This document shows positions 43,172 through 55,924 of a DNA stretch of 64,000 nt, piece by piece. The stretch's first letter is position 1, and every line of letters begins with the position of its first letter. This stretch comes from Microglena sp. YARC. Its lineage: Eukaryota; Chlorophyta; Chlorophyceae; Chlamydomonadales; Chlamydomonadaceae. The DNA lies in the NCBI GenBank assembly GCA_022414725.1, contig CM039464.1, positions 60,302,908-60,366,907 on the forward strand, written 5' to 3'. A program made the position numbers and the translations under genes. Under the pieces are notes generated by a model. That model saw nothing but the letters and a program-made list of their open reading frames with translations. It was not told where the DNA came from and searched no databases.

Positions 43172-43684
43172 GATACAATCCAGGTGGTTTATACGGTTGG
43201 CTGAAAACCATGTAACAATCCAAGTCAATCCATGTGGTTTATACGGTTGGCTGAAAACCATGTAACAATCCAAGTCAATCCATGTGGTTTATACGGTTGG
43301 CTGAAAACCATGTAACAATCCAAGTCAATCCATGTGGTTTATACGGTTGGCTGAAAACCATGCAACAATCCAAGTCAATCCATGTGGTTTATACGGTTGG
43401 CTGAAAACCATGTAACAATCCAATTCAATCCAGGTGGTTTATACGGTTGGCTGAAAACCATGTAACAGTCCAAGTCAATCCATGTGGTTTATACGGTTGG
43501 CTGAAAACCATGTAACAATCCAATTCAATCCAGGTGGTTTATACGGTTGGCTGAGAACCATGTAACAATCCAATTCAATCCATGTGGTTTATACGGTTGG
43601 CTGAAAACCATGTAACAATCCAAGTCAATCTATGTGGTTTATACGGTTGGCTGAAAACCATGTAACAATCCAAGTCAATCCACA
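43172..43684 (-). repeat. 50-bp satellite, block 2
   Basis: About ten copies of the same 50-bp unit, here with GTGGTTTATACGG and ACAATCCAAGTCAATCC. The blocks differ at fixed positions (GATTTATACGG versus GGTTTATACGG), so each has been homogenised separately. Confidence 0.95.
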
Positions 43685-43745
43685 CCCGCACGCCGTGGGC
43701 TAGGTCGTCGCTTTGTGGGACTAACATTAGCCTTGCCTCTAGGGC
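43682..43745 (-). repeat. copy of the WD40 gene's terminal coding segment
   Basis: Sense strand carries a diverged copy of the last 20 or so codons (AAGCGACGACCTAGCCCACG) just downstream of the stop at 43751. Third gene in the window with its tail repeated beyond the stop. Confidence 0.75.
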
Positions 43746-43750
43746 TGGGT

Positions 43751-43983
43751 CTATCTCCGTGTAGGACTTGCACCCATACCCGCACGACGTGGGCTAGGTC
43801 GTCTCTTGGTGGGACTTGCAGTGGCCTTGCGTCTGGGGCTGGGGCTTCGAGACTTTCTGGCGTGCTTGCTCATACTCGATGACTTTCTCATCAGCGATGC
43901 AGCGGAGGTGGTTGCTGCAGAGGCGGTCAGCTTCTCGTGCATGTTGGACTCGTTCAGCTCGAAAAAAGACACACTCTCCCAAC
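43751..43983 (-). CDS. WD40 gene last exon
   Basis: Acceptor TCTCAG. Encodes WESVSFFELNESNMHEKL, a Ser/Ala-rich stretch and a basic tail with SPSPRRKATASPTKRRPSPR. Stop TAG at 43751. The tail could be a phosphorylated, microtubule- or nucleic-acid-binding segment; that is inference only. Confidence 0.8.
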
Positions 43984-45487
43984 CTGAGATAAAGGTACAT
44001 GGGCTTTGTTAGGATTAGGGTTTGGGTTTGGTTTGGACCCCCCCCCACCCCACCACTTATTCCTCCCTACCTGCCACCCTACAGGCAATGGCACCAGGCC
44101 TGTAAGTGGTCCCCCTCTCTCCTTTCCCCCCATTCCCTTCTCCCCCTTCCCCCCCCCCCCCCCCCCCCACCCCCACCATACACACACATATCCACCTCCA
44201 CCTCCCCCTACCTGCCACCCTACACGCAATGGCACCAGGGCTGCAGGCCATGATTGTCCCCCCCCTCCCCCCCCCCCCCCCCCCCCCCCCCCATTACCAT
44301 CACGACACACACACACCCCCTTCCCCTACCTGCCACCCTACACGCAATGGCACCAGGGCTGCAGGCCATGTCGGCCAGGCGGTAAGTAGAGAATATGGTC
44401 GCAATGGGTGTGAGGTGGACGCTGTCCATTACACTGATCACTCCACTCTCAGAGTTCAGCGTCACCAAGTTTCCGTTCACCCACAGCCCATCGCCAGCAG
44501 CCTGTGCATGGGTAGGATATGTGTGTGTGTGTGTGTGTGTGTGTTCACCCACAGCCCATCGCCAGCAGCCTGTGCATGGGTAGGATATGTGTGTGTGTGT
44601 GTGTTCACCCACAGCCCATCGCCAGCAGCCTGTGCATGGGTAGGATATGTGTGTGTGTGTGTGTGTTCACCCACAGCCCATCGCCAGCAGCCTGTGCATG
44701 GGTAGGATATGTGTGTGTGTGTGTGTAGGTTGTTGTAGGTGTGTGTTTGTGAGAGTGTGTGTGAGTGTTTGTGAGTGCGTGTGAGTGTGTGTGAGTGTGT
44801 GTAGGTGTTTGAGTGTCTGTGCGTAGGTGTTTGTGCATGTACGTGTGTGTACGTGTGTGTGTATGTGTATGTGTGTGTAGGTGTGTGTATGCGTGTGTAG
44901 GTGTGTAAGTGTCTATGTGTAGGTGTTTGTGCGTGTGTATGTGTATGTGTGTGTGTACGTGTGTGAAGGTGTTTGTGCATGTATGTGTGTGTACGTGTAT
45001 GCAGGTTTGTGTATGTGTGTGTAGGTGTGTATATGGGTAGGGTATGGCTGTTTGTGTGTATGTCTGTGTAGGTGTGTGTATGTGTAGGGTATGGGTGTGT
45101 GTGTACGTGTGTGAAGGTGTGTGGGTGTAGTTGGTGGGTTGGAGGTGGGTTGTTGGTGGGGGTGTATGTGGCAAAATAGGCTGAAGGGACTTGCCCAAAC
45201 GTGGAAGGGCTAAAAAAGAAGGTCTACTAAGAAAAAGCATGAAGATGAACTGAACCTCAAACAATCGTTTTACCGACATGGCCCCCAGTGTGTGCTACAT
45301 TGATAATTTAATTCTGCAATATAACAAAATCATCATCATCTCATCTGGGATGATAATGTAATTGTGCAAATCTTATCGCATGTTTAAATGCATTTTATTA
45401 AGTGAACCTCAACCAATCGTTTTACCCGGAAGGCCTTGATCTCGTGTGTGTGTGTGTGCGTGTGGAACTTACCTGGAAGGCCTTGAT

Positions 45488-45519
<32 letters not shown>

Positions 45520-46296
45520 GAACTTACTTGGAAGGCCTTGATCTCGTGTGTGTGTGTGTGTGTGGAACTTACCTGGAAGGCCTTGATCTCGTGTGCGTGT
45601 GTGTGTGTGTGGGGTGGGGGGGGGGGCGCGGGGTAGGGAGGTAGGTGGAACTCACCGTGGAATGCCTTGATCTCGTGTGTGTGTGCGTGGAACTTACCTG
45701 GAAGGCCTTGATCTCGTGTGTGTGTGTGAGTGGGTGGGTGGGTGGGTGGGTGGGGGGGGCGGGTAGGAAGGTAGGTGGAACTTGCCTGGAATGCCTTGAT
45801 CTCGTGTGTGTGTGCGTGGAACTTACCTGGAAGGCCTTGATCTCGTGTGTGTGTGTGAGTGGGTGGGTGTGTGTGTGTGTGTGGGGGGGGGGGGCGGGTA
45901 GGAAGGTAGGTGGAACTTGCCTGGAATGCCTTGATCTCATGTGTGTGTGTGTGTGTGGGGGGGGGGGGCGCGGGTACGAAGGTAGGTGGAACTTACCTGG
46001 AAGGCCTTGATCTCGTGTGTGTGTGTGTGTGGGGGGGGGGGGGGCGCGGGTAGGAAGGTAGGTGGAACTTACCTTGAAGGCCTTGATCTCGTGTGTGTGT
46101 GGGGGGGGAGGGCGCGGTTAGGAAGGTAGGTGGAACTTACCTGGAAGGCCTTGATCTCGTGTGTGTGTGTGGGGGGGGGGGGGGGCGCGGGTAGGAAGGT
46201 AGGTGGAATTCACCTGGGAGGCCTTGATCTTGTGTGTGTGTGTGTGTGTGTGTGGGACTTTGTGTGTGTGTGGAACTTACATGGAAGGCCTTGATC

Positions 46297-46329
<33 letters not shown>

Positions 46330-49005
46330 GGGGGGGGCGCGGGTAGGAAGGTAGGTGGAACTTACCTTGAAGGCCTTGATCTCGTGTGTGTGGGGGGGGG
46401 GAGGGCGCGGTTAGGAAGGTAGGTGGAACTTACCTGGAAGGCCTTGATCTCGTGTGTGTGTGTGTGGGGGGGGGGGCGCGGGTAGGAAGGTAGGTGGAAT
46501 TTACCTGGGAGGCCTTGATCTTGTGTGTGTGTGTGTGTGTGTGTGGGACTTTGTGTGTGTGTGGAACTTACATGGAAGGCCTTGATCTTGTGTGTGTGTG
46601 TGTGTGTGTGTGGGGGGGGGGGGCGCGGGTAGGAAGGTAGGTGGAACTTACCTTGAAGGCCTTGATCTCGTGTGTGTGTGTGTGAGTGTGTGTGTGTGGA
46701 ACTTACCTGGAAGGCCTTGATCTCGGAAAAAGTGGTGGTGCTCCACATTCGGAACACTTTGTCGGCACAGCTGCTCCCAACCTACACAAATCAGTGGGAT
46801 AGATACACCTCAGTTAGGGGTTCTTCGGCACCCTTTTTTTGGCTTCAAAAGTTTTTTTTATGGTGCCAAACAGTTTGGTACCAAACACTGCTAATTTAGG
46901 AGGTCTTTAGCACCCTTTTATTTAGCTTTGACAAAGGGTTTTTATGGTGCCAAACAGTTTGGTGCCAAACACTGCTATTGTAGGGGGTCTTCGGCACCCT
47001 TTTATTTGGCTTCAAAGGGGTTCTATGGTGCCACAAAGGGAGCCACAAACTACTAATTTGGGGGTCATCGGCACCATAGGGCTTCAAAGGGCGTTTATGG
47101 TGCCAAAAAGGGACCCACACACTACTAATTTGGAAGGTCTTTCATTAGGCTTACAAGTTTGCTTTATGGGTGGAAAGGGTGATTTAATGGTGCCAAAAAG
47201 GGAGCCAAACAGTGCTACTTCAGGGGGTCTTCGGCACCCTCTAATTTGCTTGAAAGGGTTCTTTCTGGGTGGAAAGGGTGCTCGGTAATGGTGCCGTCCA
47301 GGGTACTTCCATTGACCAAATTGGTCAGCGCTTAACGCGCACAAACGTCAAATTGGTCAGCGTTTTGTAGTGCAACAAGCGCAAAAACTGCGCATTGCGC
47401 CCACACTACAGGGGGTTGAAAAAACTGCGCGTAACGCGCATCGGCGCTCAAAAAAGGCAGCGCGCGGTTTGAAGTACCCTGGCGCTGTCGCTTTGAAGTA
47501 CCCTGGCGCTGTCATGGTGCCAACAAGGGTGCTCAGTTATCCATCCATCTCATCACATCTGGCACATCTGGCGCGAAATGTCCATGGGTAAGTCCATTGA
47601 CAGCTTCACCATAGGATTTTCATCCCAAACCTTGTTATTCCGTCTGCCTGGCGATGGGAGGAGGGACAGCTTCACCCCGGGATTGTCGCCCCAAGCCAAA
47701 TTATTCCGTCCGCCTGGCGAGAGTAAGCTCGTTGTTACATAAAAGGGCGGTGCAGGGTCGGTTCCTGTGTACCGCCCTGTACAGGTTCACCCTAGGATTG
47801 TCGCCCCAAACCGAGTTATTCCGTCCGCGTAGCTAAGGGAGCAATGTCGGTTCCTGTACCGCCCTGTACAGCTTCACCCCAGGATTTGTCGCCCCAAACC
47901 GAGTTATTCCGTCCGCGTAGCGATGGGAGCAGGGTCGGTTCCTGTACCGCCCTGTACAGCTTCACCCCAGGATTGTCACCCCAAACCGAGTTATTCCGTC
48001 CGCGTAGCGATGGGAGCAGGGTCGGTTCCTGTACCGCCCTGTACAGCTTCACCCCAGGATTGTCACCCCAAACCGAGTTATTCAGTCCGCGTAGCGATGG
48101 GAGCAGGGTCGGTTCCTGTACCGCCCTGTACAGCTTCACCCCAGGATTTGTCGCCCCAAACCGAGGCCGGTTCCGTCCGCGTAGCGATGGGAGCAGGGTC
48201 GGTTTCTGTACCGCCCTGTACAGCTTCACCACAGAAATGTCGCCCCAAACCGAGTTATTCCGTCCGCCTAGGGATGGGAGCAGGGTCGGTTCCTGTACCG
48301 CCCTGTACAGCTTAACCCCAGGATTTGTCGCCCCAAACCGAGGCCGGTTCCGTCCGCGTAGCGATGGGAGCAGGGTCGGTTCCTGTACCGCCCTGTACAG
48401 CTTCACCCCAGGATTGTCGCCCCAAGCCGAGTAATTCCGTCCGCCTCGCGATGGGAGCAGGATCGGTTCCTTTACCGCCATGTATAGCTTACCACAGGAT
48501 TATCGCCCCGAGCCTTTGTCGGCACATCTGCTTCCAACATTCTCATATTGTTGTATTGGTTTTGTGTCATATATGGATTGATTGCAACACCGGTTTACCA
48601 ATACAAATAAACATATACATTAATAAAGAAATAGCGGTACACCAATAAACAAATAAATACTGGTACACCAATAAATAAATAATATATAAATACATAAATA
48701 CATAAATACATAAATAAAAACAGGCACACCAAAAAATAAATACATTACTACATAAATAAATACCGGTACACCAATACATAAATAAATAAATAAATAAATA
48801 AATAAAATAAATAGAGAAATAATTAAATGTTGCTGCTCATAGCCGAAACAAACAAACATCGGTGACCACCTAATCTTGCAACAAATACATAAATAAATAA
48901 ATAAATAAATAAATACATAATAAATAAACAATAAATACATAATAAATAAACAATAAATACATAAATGTATCAGCATTGATGACCGGCTTACCATGCTGCA
49001 ATAAG

Positions 49006-49044
<39 letters not shown>

Positions 49045-52000
49045 ATATGTAAATAAATAAATAAATAAATAAATAAATACATAAATAAATAAATAAATAA
49101 ATACATAAATAAAATATATATCAGCATTGATGACCAGCTTACCTTGCTACCATAAATAAATACATAAATAAATAAATACATAAATAAATAAATACATAAA
49201 TAAATAAATAAATAAATACATACATAAAAAATAAAAAATATATACATCAGCATTGATGACCAGCTTACCGTGCTACCATAAATACATAAATACATAAATA
49301 AATAAATACATAAATAAATAAATACATAAATAAATGCATAAATAGAAACATAAACATTGATGACCGGCTTACCTTGCTGCCATCTGGCGAGAAGCGAACT
49401 CGCAGTACAATTCCGTAGTGCCCCTTCAGCTCCGCCATGAACTTGTAGTTGTACGTGTTCCACAGACGTACCGTACGGTCCTCTGAATGCAATTGTTGGT
49501 TGGTTGGTTGGCAGGTTGGCTGGTTGGTTGTTCGTTGGTTTTTGGTTGGTCGGGCAGCTGTTGAATTGGTTTGTTTGTTGGTTGTTTGTTGGTTGGACAG
49601 TTGTTGGGCTGGGTGGTTTATTGGTTGTTGGCTGTTGGTTGGTTGTTGGTTGGACTGCTTTTAAGTTTGTTAGTTTTTTTTGTTGGTTTGTTGGTTAGTT
49701 GATGGTTGGACAGTAGTTGGGTTTGTTTGATTGTTTGTTGGTTGATTGTTGGTTGGTGGTTGATTCTCTCCCCCCTTCATTCCAAGGATGCAGAGGGGTG
49801 TTCCACAGACGTATGGCGGCACAGTCCTCTGAATGCAGTTGTTTGTTTGTTGGTTGGTCAGTTGTTTGTTTGATTGATGTTTCTGTTGTTGGCTGGCTGG
49901 CTGGTTGGCCGTTGGTTGGTTGTTGTTTTGTTATTGTTTGATAAGTTGTTGTCACCCCCTGTCCTTCCAACCCGCCTGATCTGGTAGCCCCCCCCCCCCA
50001 ACCCACCCCCCACCCCACCCCACCCCAACCACCCAAACACACACACAGAGTCTGTGTCACAGACTAAACAACACTTTGCCTCACGCCTCATCCTTCTCGT
50101 TCACCTGATCCTGTAGCCCACCCACCCCCCACCCCACCCACACAGACTAAACAACACTTTGCCTCACCCCTCATCCTTCTACCCCACCTGACCATTCCCC
50201 TCACCCCTCACTCCCAAACCCTCCCACCTGACCATTCCCCTCACCCCTCACTCCCAAACCCTCCCACCTGACCATTCCCCTCACCCCTCACTCCAAAACC
50301 TTCCCACCTGACCATTCCCCTCACCCCTCATCCTTCTATCCCACCTGACCATTCCCCTCACCCCTCATCCTTCTATCCCACCTGACCATTCCCCTCACCC
50401 CTCACTCCAAACCTTCCCACCTGACCATTCCCCTCACCCCTCATCCTTCTATCCCACCTGACCATTCCCCTCACCCCTCATCCTTCTATCCCACCTGACC
50501 ATTCCCCTCACCCCTCCCTCCCAAACCCTCCCACCTGACCATTCCCCTCATTCCTCACTCCCAAACCCTCCCACCTGACCATTCCCCTCACCCCTCACTC
50601 CCAAACCCTCCCACCTGACCATTCCCCTCACCCCTCATCCTTCTATCCCACCTGACCATTCCCCTCACCCCTCATCCTTCTATCCCACCTGACCATTCCC
50701 CTCACCCCTCATCCTTCTATCCCACCTGACCATTCCCCTCACCCCTCACTCCCAAACCTTCCCACCTGACCATTCCCCTCACCCCTCATCCTTCTATCCC
50801 ACCTGACCATTCCCCTCACCCCTCACTCCCAAACCTTCCCACCTGACCATTCCCCTCACCCCTCACTCCCAAACCTTCCCACCTGACCATTCCCCTCACC
50901 CCTCATCCTTCTATCCCACCTGACCATTCCCCTCACCCCTCACTCCCAAACCTTCCCACCTGACCATTCCCCTCACCCCTCATCCTTCTATCCCACCTGA
51001 CCATTCCCCTCACCCCTCCCTCCCAAACCCTCCCACCTGACCATTCCCCTCATTCCTCACTCCCAAACCCTCCCACCTGACCATTCCCCTCACCCCTCAC
51101 TCCCAAACCCTCCCACCTGACCATTCCCCTCACCCCTCATCCTTCTATCCCACCTGACCATTCCCCTCACCCCTCACTCCCAAACCCTCCCACCTGACCA
51201 TTCCCCTCACCCCTCACTCCCAAACCCTCCCACCTGACCATTCCCCTCTCCCACCTGATCCAGTAGCAGCAATCTGGCCGTTGGGTGAGAAGGCAACACA
51301 AGCGACCTCATACTCACACACTAACCTATATCCCCATCCACCCACCCACCCACGTTTGTCCCCACCAACCCTACCTGACCATTCCCCTCACCCACCTACC
51401 AAACCCACGCACCTGATCCAGTAGCAGCAATCTGGCCGTTGGGTGAGAAGGCAACACAAGTGACCAGGTCATTGTGACCCTCGAAAATCCCCACGACTTT
51501 GCCACTCTTTGAATCCCACAGCCTGGTAGTCTTGTCTTCGGAGCCACTCAGAAGCTGCGGACAGGGGGTTTGGTTTGGTTTAGTTTGGTTTGGTTTGTTT
51601 GGTTTGCTTTTTCCGGGTTTTCTATTTGGTATTGACGCTCTTTGAATCCCACAGCCTGGCAGTCATGTCTTCGGAGCTACTCAGAAGCTGCGGACAGGGG
51701 TGTGGTGTGGTGTGGTGTGGTGTGGTGTGGTTAAGTGTGGTGTGGTGTGGTGTGGTGTGGTGTGGTGTGGTGTGGTGTGGTGAAGTTAGTTTAGCTTGGT
51801 TCGGTCATGACTGTTTTGTTTTGTTGTAATTCAATTGTTGCCGACAGAGGTTATGGTTTGATTCGGTTTGCTTTGCTTTGTTTCTGTCTGGTTTGTTCCT
51901 GGCTTTTTAATATATTTATTGTAATGCCACTCTTTGAATCCTACAGCCTGGCAGTCTTGTCTTCGGAGCCACTCAGCAGCTGCGGACAGGGGCTTTGCTT

Positions 52001-55000
52001 TGTTTGCTTTGCTTTGTTTCTGGCTTTTTAATGTATTTATTTGGTTACCACTCTTTGAATCCCACAGCCTCTTACTTCAAGGTTGGGCTAGTCGCTTTAG
52101 CCTATTTAGCCTACCCCTGGACTGTAACAACCCACATACATACAGTGCCTCCACAACCCTCCTCCCACTGAAAAGGCACCCGAATTCCCTCCCCTCCCCT
52201 CTTCACCCACCTTTGTCCCGTCCATGGACCACTCAACACAACGGACCCAATTGGTGTGGCCCTCCAACTGTGACAGCTCAGCGCCCGTCTTTGGATCCCA
52301 CATGCGCAGCGTGCTGTCGTCAGATCCACTGAGCAGTCGGGTGCCAGTTGGGGAGAAGGACAAAGTGCGAACCCAGTTGGAGTGGCCACACAGCTCGTGC
52401 AACAGCATGCCTGTGCGTGCCTCCCAGATGCGAACATTTTCATCCGCTCCTCCTGATGCCAACTTGGAGCTGTTGGGTTCAGGGGGCGGGTTTTGGGTTT
52501 AGGGTTCAGGGTTTAAGGTTTAGGGCTTAGGATTTAGGGTTTAGGATTAGACACGTGCGAAAATTTTCATCGGCTCCTCCTGATGCCAACTTGGAGCTGT
52601 TGGGTTCAGGGGGCGGGTTTAGGGTTTAGTCAGATGCGCAAATTTCATCCTGATGCCAACTTAGAGCTGTTGGATTTGGGGTTAAGGTTTAGTCAGTCAG
52701 ATGCGAACAAAAAATAAATAACATAATTAAATAGTACTTGCCTTGCCTGTTGGGAGAAAACACGACAACGTGTACACCCCTGGATAAAATAAAATAAAAT
52801 AAGATAAAATAAAAATGATCGTCCTGCTTGCCTGTTGGGAGAGAACACAATGACGTTACCAACACTGTATAAAATAAAATAAAATAAAGTAAAATATAAT
52901 AAATAAAATCAGAATTGCCTTGCCTGTTGAGAGTGAATACAGCGACGTTGACAACACTGGATACACAAAAATAAATAATTGATTAAAATAAAATAAAACA
53001 ACAATAATAAAATAATAGTCGCCTTACCTGTTGGGAGAGAACACAACAACGTTGAGAATACTGGATAAAATAAAATAAAATATAAATAAAATAAACAATG
53101 CAAATAAAATAATAATCGCCTTGCCTGTTGAGAGAGAACACAACGACGTTGACAAAACTGGATAAATAAAATAAAATAAAATAAAATAAAACAATAATAC
53201 TTAAGTAATAATCGCCTTGCCTATCGGATAAGAACACTATGACGTTAACAACACCGGAGTGCCCCTTAAAAATTGAAAGGCATCATATGACCTGGTTCCC
53301 AACAAATAAAATATTACACTGAAAAAATGCTGTCCGGAAGTGCTCCTTCAAATTTGCTAAGCAATTTATGACTGTTAAAAACATAAGGCGCCTTCCTTGT
53401 TGGGCGAGAAGACAACAACGTTAACAAGACCGGAGTGCCCCTTCAAAATTGAATAACAACATATGACCTGGTTCCGAAAGAAAGAAAAAAGCCTTGCTTA
53501 CCTGTTGAGAGAAAACACAACGACGTTGACAACACTGGTTAAAAAAAAAACGCCTTGCCAGTTGGGAGTGAACACAAGGACGTTGACAACACTGGATTAA
53601 ATAACATAAAACAATAAGAATCACAATAATAGTAGCCGCGCATCTTGGGAGTGAACACAAGGACGTTGACAACACTGGATTAAAATAGCATAAAGCAATC
53701 AGAATTAAAATAATAGTCTCCGTGCCTGTTAGGTGAGATAACAACGACATAGACAACACTAAGTAACTAAAATGAAAACAAATGAAACAATAATGCTAAA
53801 ATAATAATTGCCTTGAGAGAACACAGCGACGTTGACAACACCAGAGTGCCCCTTTAAAGATTAAAAGCAACATATGACCTGGTGCCCAAAATATAAATAC
53901 TAAGTACAAGAATACAATAATCAAAATAATAGTAGCCTTGCCTGTTGGGAGAGAACACAACGATGTTGACAACACTGAATACAATAAAATAAAATAAAAT
54001 TGATTAAAATAAAATAAAACAAAAATAATAAAATAATTACCGCCTTGCCTGTTGGGAGTGAACACAACGACGTTGACAACACCAGAGTTCCCTTTTTAAG
54101 ATAAAAAGCAACATATGACCTGGTGCCAAAAAAATAAAATAAAAAGGACAAGAATACAATTATCAAAATAATTGTAGCCGTGCCTGTTGGGAGCGAACAC
54201 AAATGCGTTGACAACACTGGATAAAATAAAATAAAACAAAACAAGACAAAACAAAAATAATAAAATCGTAGTCGCCTTGCCTGTTGGGAGAGAACACAAC
54301 GACGTTGACAACACCAGAGTGACCCTTCAAAATTGAAAGGAAAAATATGACCTAGCTCCCAACAAATAGAATAAAATAAAATACAGGAATACAATAATCA
54401 AAATGATAGTAGCTGTGCCTGTTTGGCAAGAAGACAACGGCATTGACAACACTGGATAATAAAAAAAACTAGAGATAATTATAATAATAGTCGCCGTGCC
54501 TGTTGGGAGAGAACACACATACGTTGGCAACACTGGATAAAATAAAATAAAATAAAATAAAATAAAATAAAATAAAATACATAAAATAAAATGGATTAAT
54601 ATGAAATGAAGCAATGCTAATAAAATAATTGTCGCCTTGCCTGTTGGGAGAGAACACAACGACGTTGACAACACCAGAGTGACCCTTCAAAGTTGCAAAG
54701 CCCTTGCCGGTCTTGCTATCCCACAACCGCACTGTCTTGTCGTAGGAGGCGGTGGCAACCTGAGTGGGTGGGGTGAGGTGAGGTGAGGGTGAGGTGAGGT
54801 GAGTAGGGGTGAGGTGGGGTGGGGTGGGGTGGGTGGAGTGTGTATGTGTGTTGGTGGGGGTGGGGGGTTGCAAAGCCCTTGCTGGTCTTGCTATCCCACA
54901 ACCGCACGGTCTTGTCGTAGGAGGCGGTGGCAACCTGAGTGGGTGTGTGAGTGTGTACATGTTGTTGATGTCAATCATAATAAAAATAAAATGATTAATT

Positions 55001-55102
55001 ACTGTAATATAAAACATCAATTGCCATCCCACCCACCTGCTAACGGTCAAGAGCAAGGTGATGCACGTGATAGGATCGTTGATATTTATTATACTAATAA
55101 TG

Positions 55103-55157
<55 letters not shown>

Positions 55158-55185
55158 TTATATGAATTAATCGTTTTATAAATAT

Positions 55186-55253
<68 letters not shown>

Positions 55254-55283
55254 ATAATAAATATTATTATAACAATAATAATA

Positions 55284-55317
<34 letters not shown>

Positions 55318-55532
55318 AATACTAATACTAATACTAATACTAATACTAATAATAACAATAATATGATTGATAAATATAAAACATCAATCTCACTTGATAA
55401 CTGTCAGGAGAGAAGTTGGGTGCACGTGATGGGAGCGTTGTTAACAAAAATAGAAAATTATATATGAATGCGAAACATCAATCACACCTGAGAGCCGTCA
55501 GGTGCAAAGGTGATGCACGTGATTGGAGCATT

Positions 55533-55597
<65 letters not shown>

Positions 55598-55620
55598 TAA
55601 TAATAATAATTATAATAATG

Positions 55621-55664
<44 letters not shown>

Positions 55665-55889
55665 CTGATAATAACCTGATAATACTACTACTACTACAAG
55701 AAGCATTGTTGTATGTTAAATGTAAACAAAACCACGCTAAAATATCCATTGCCATCCCACCCACCCGAGAACCGTCAGTTGCGAAAGTGATGTACGTGAT
55801 AGGATTGTTGATAATAATAGTAATACAAACTAAATAAATAAATGAATACATGAATGAATAAATAAAGAAATAAATACATAAATAAAAAA

Positions 55890-55924
<35 letters not shown>

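Noticed and set aside
42527..43684. CRISPR-like array
   Set aside because: The repeats are head-to-tail with no unique spacers between them, in a eukaryotic context; a satellite explains them.
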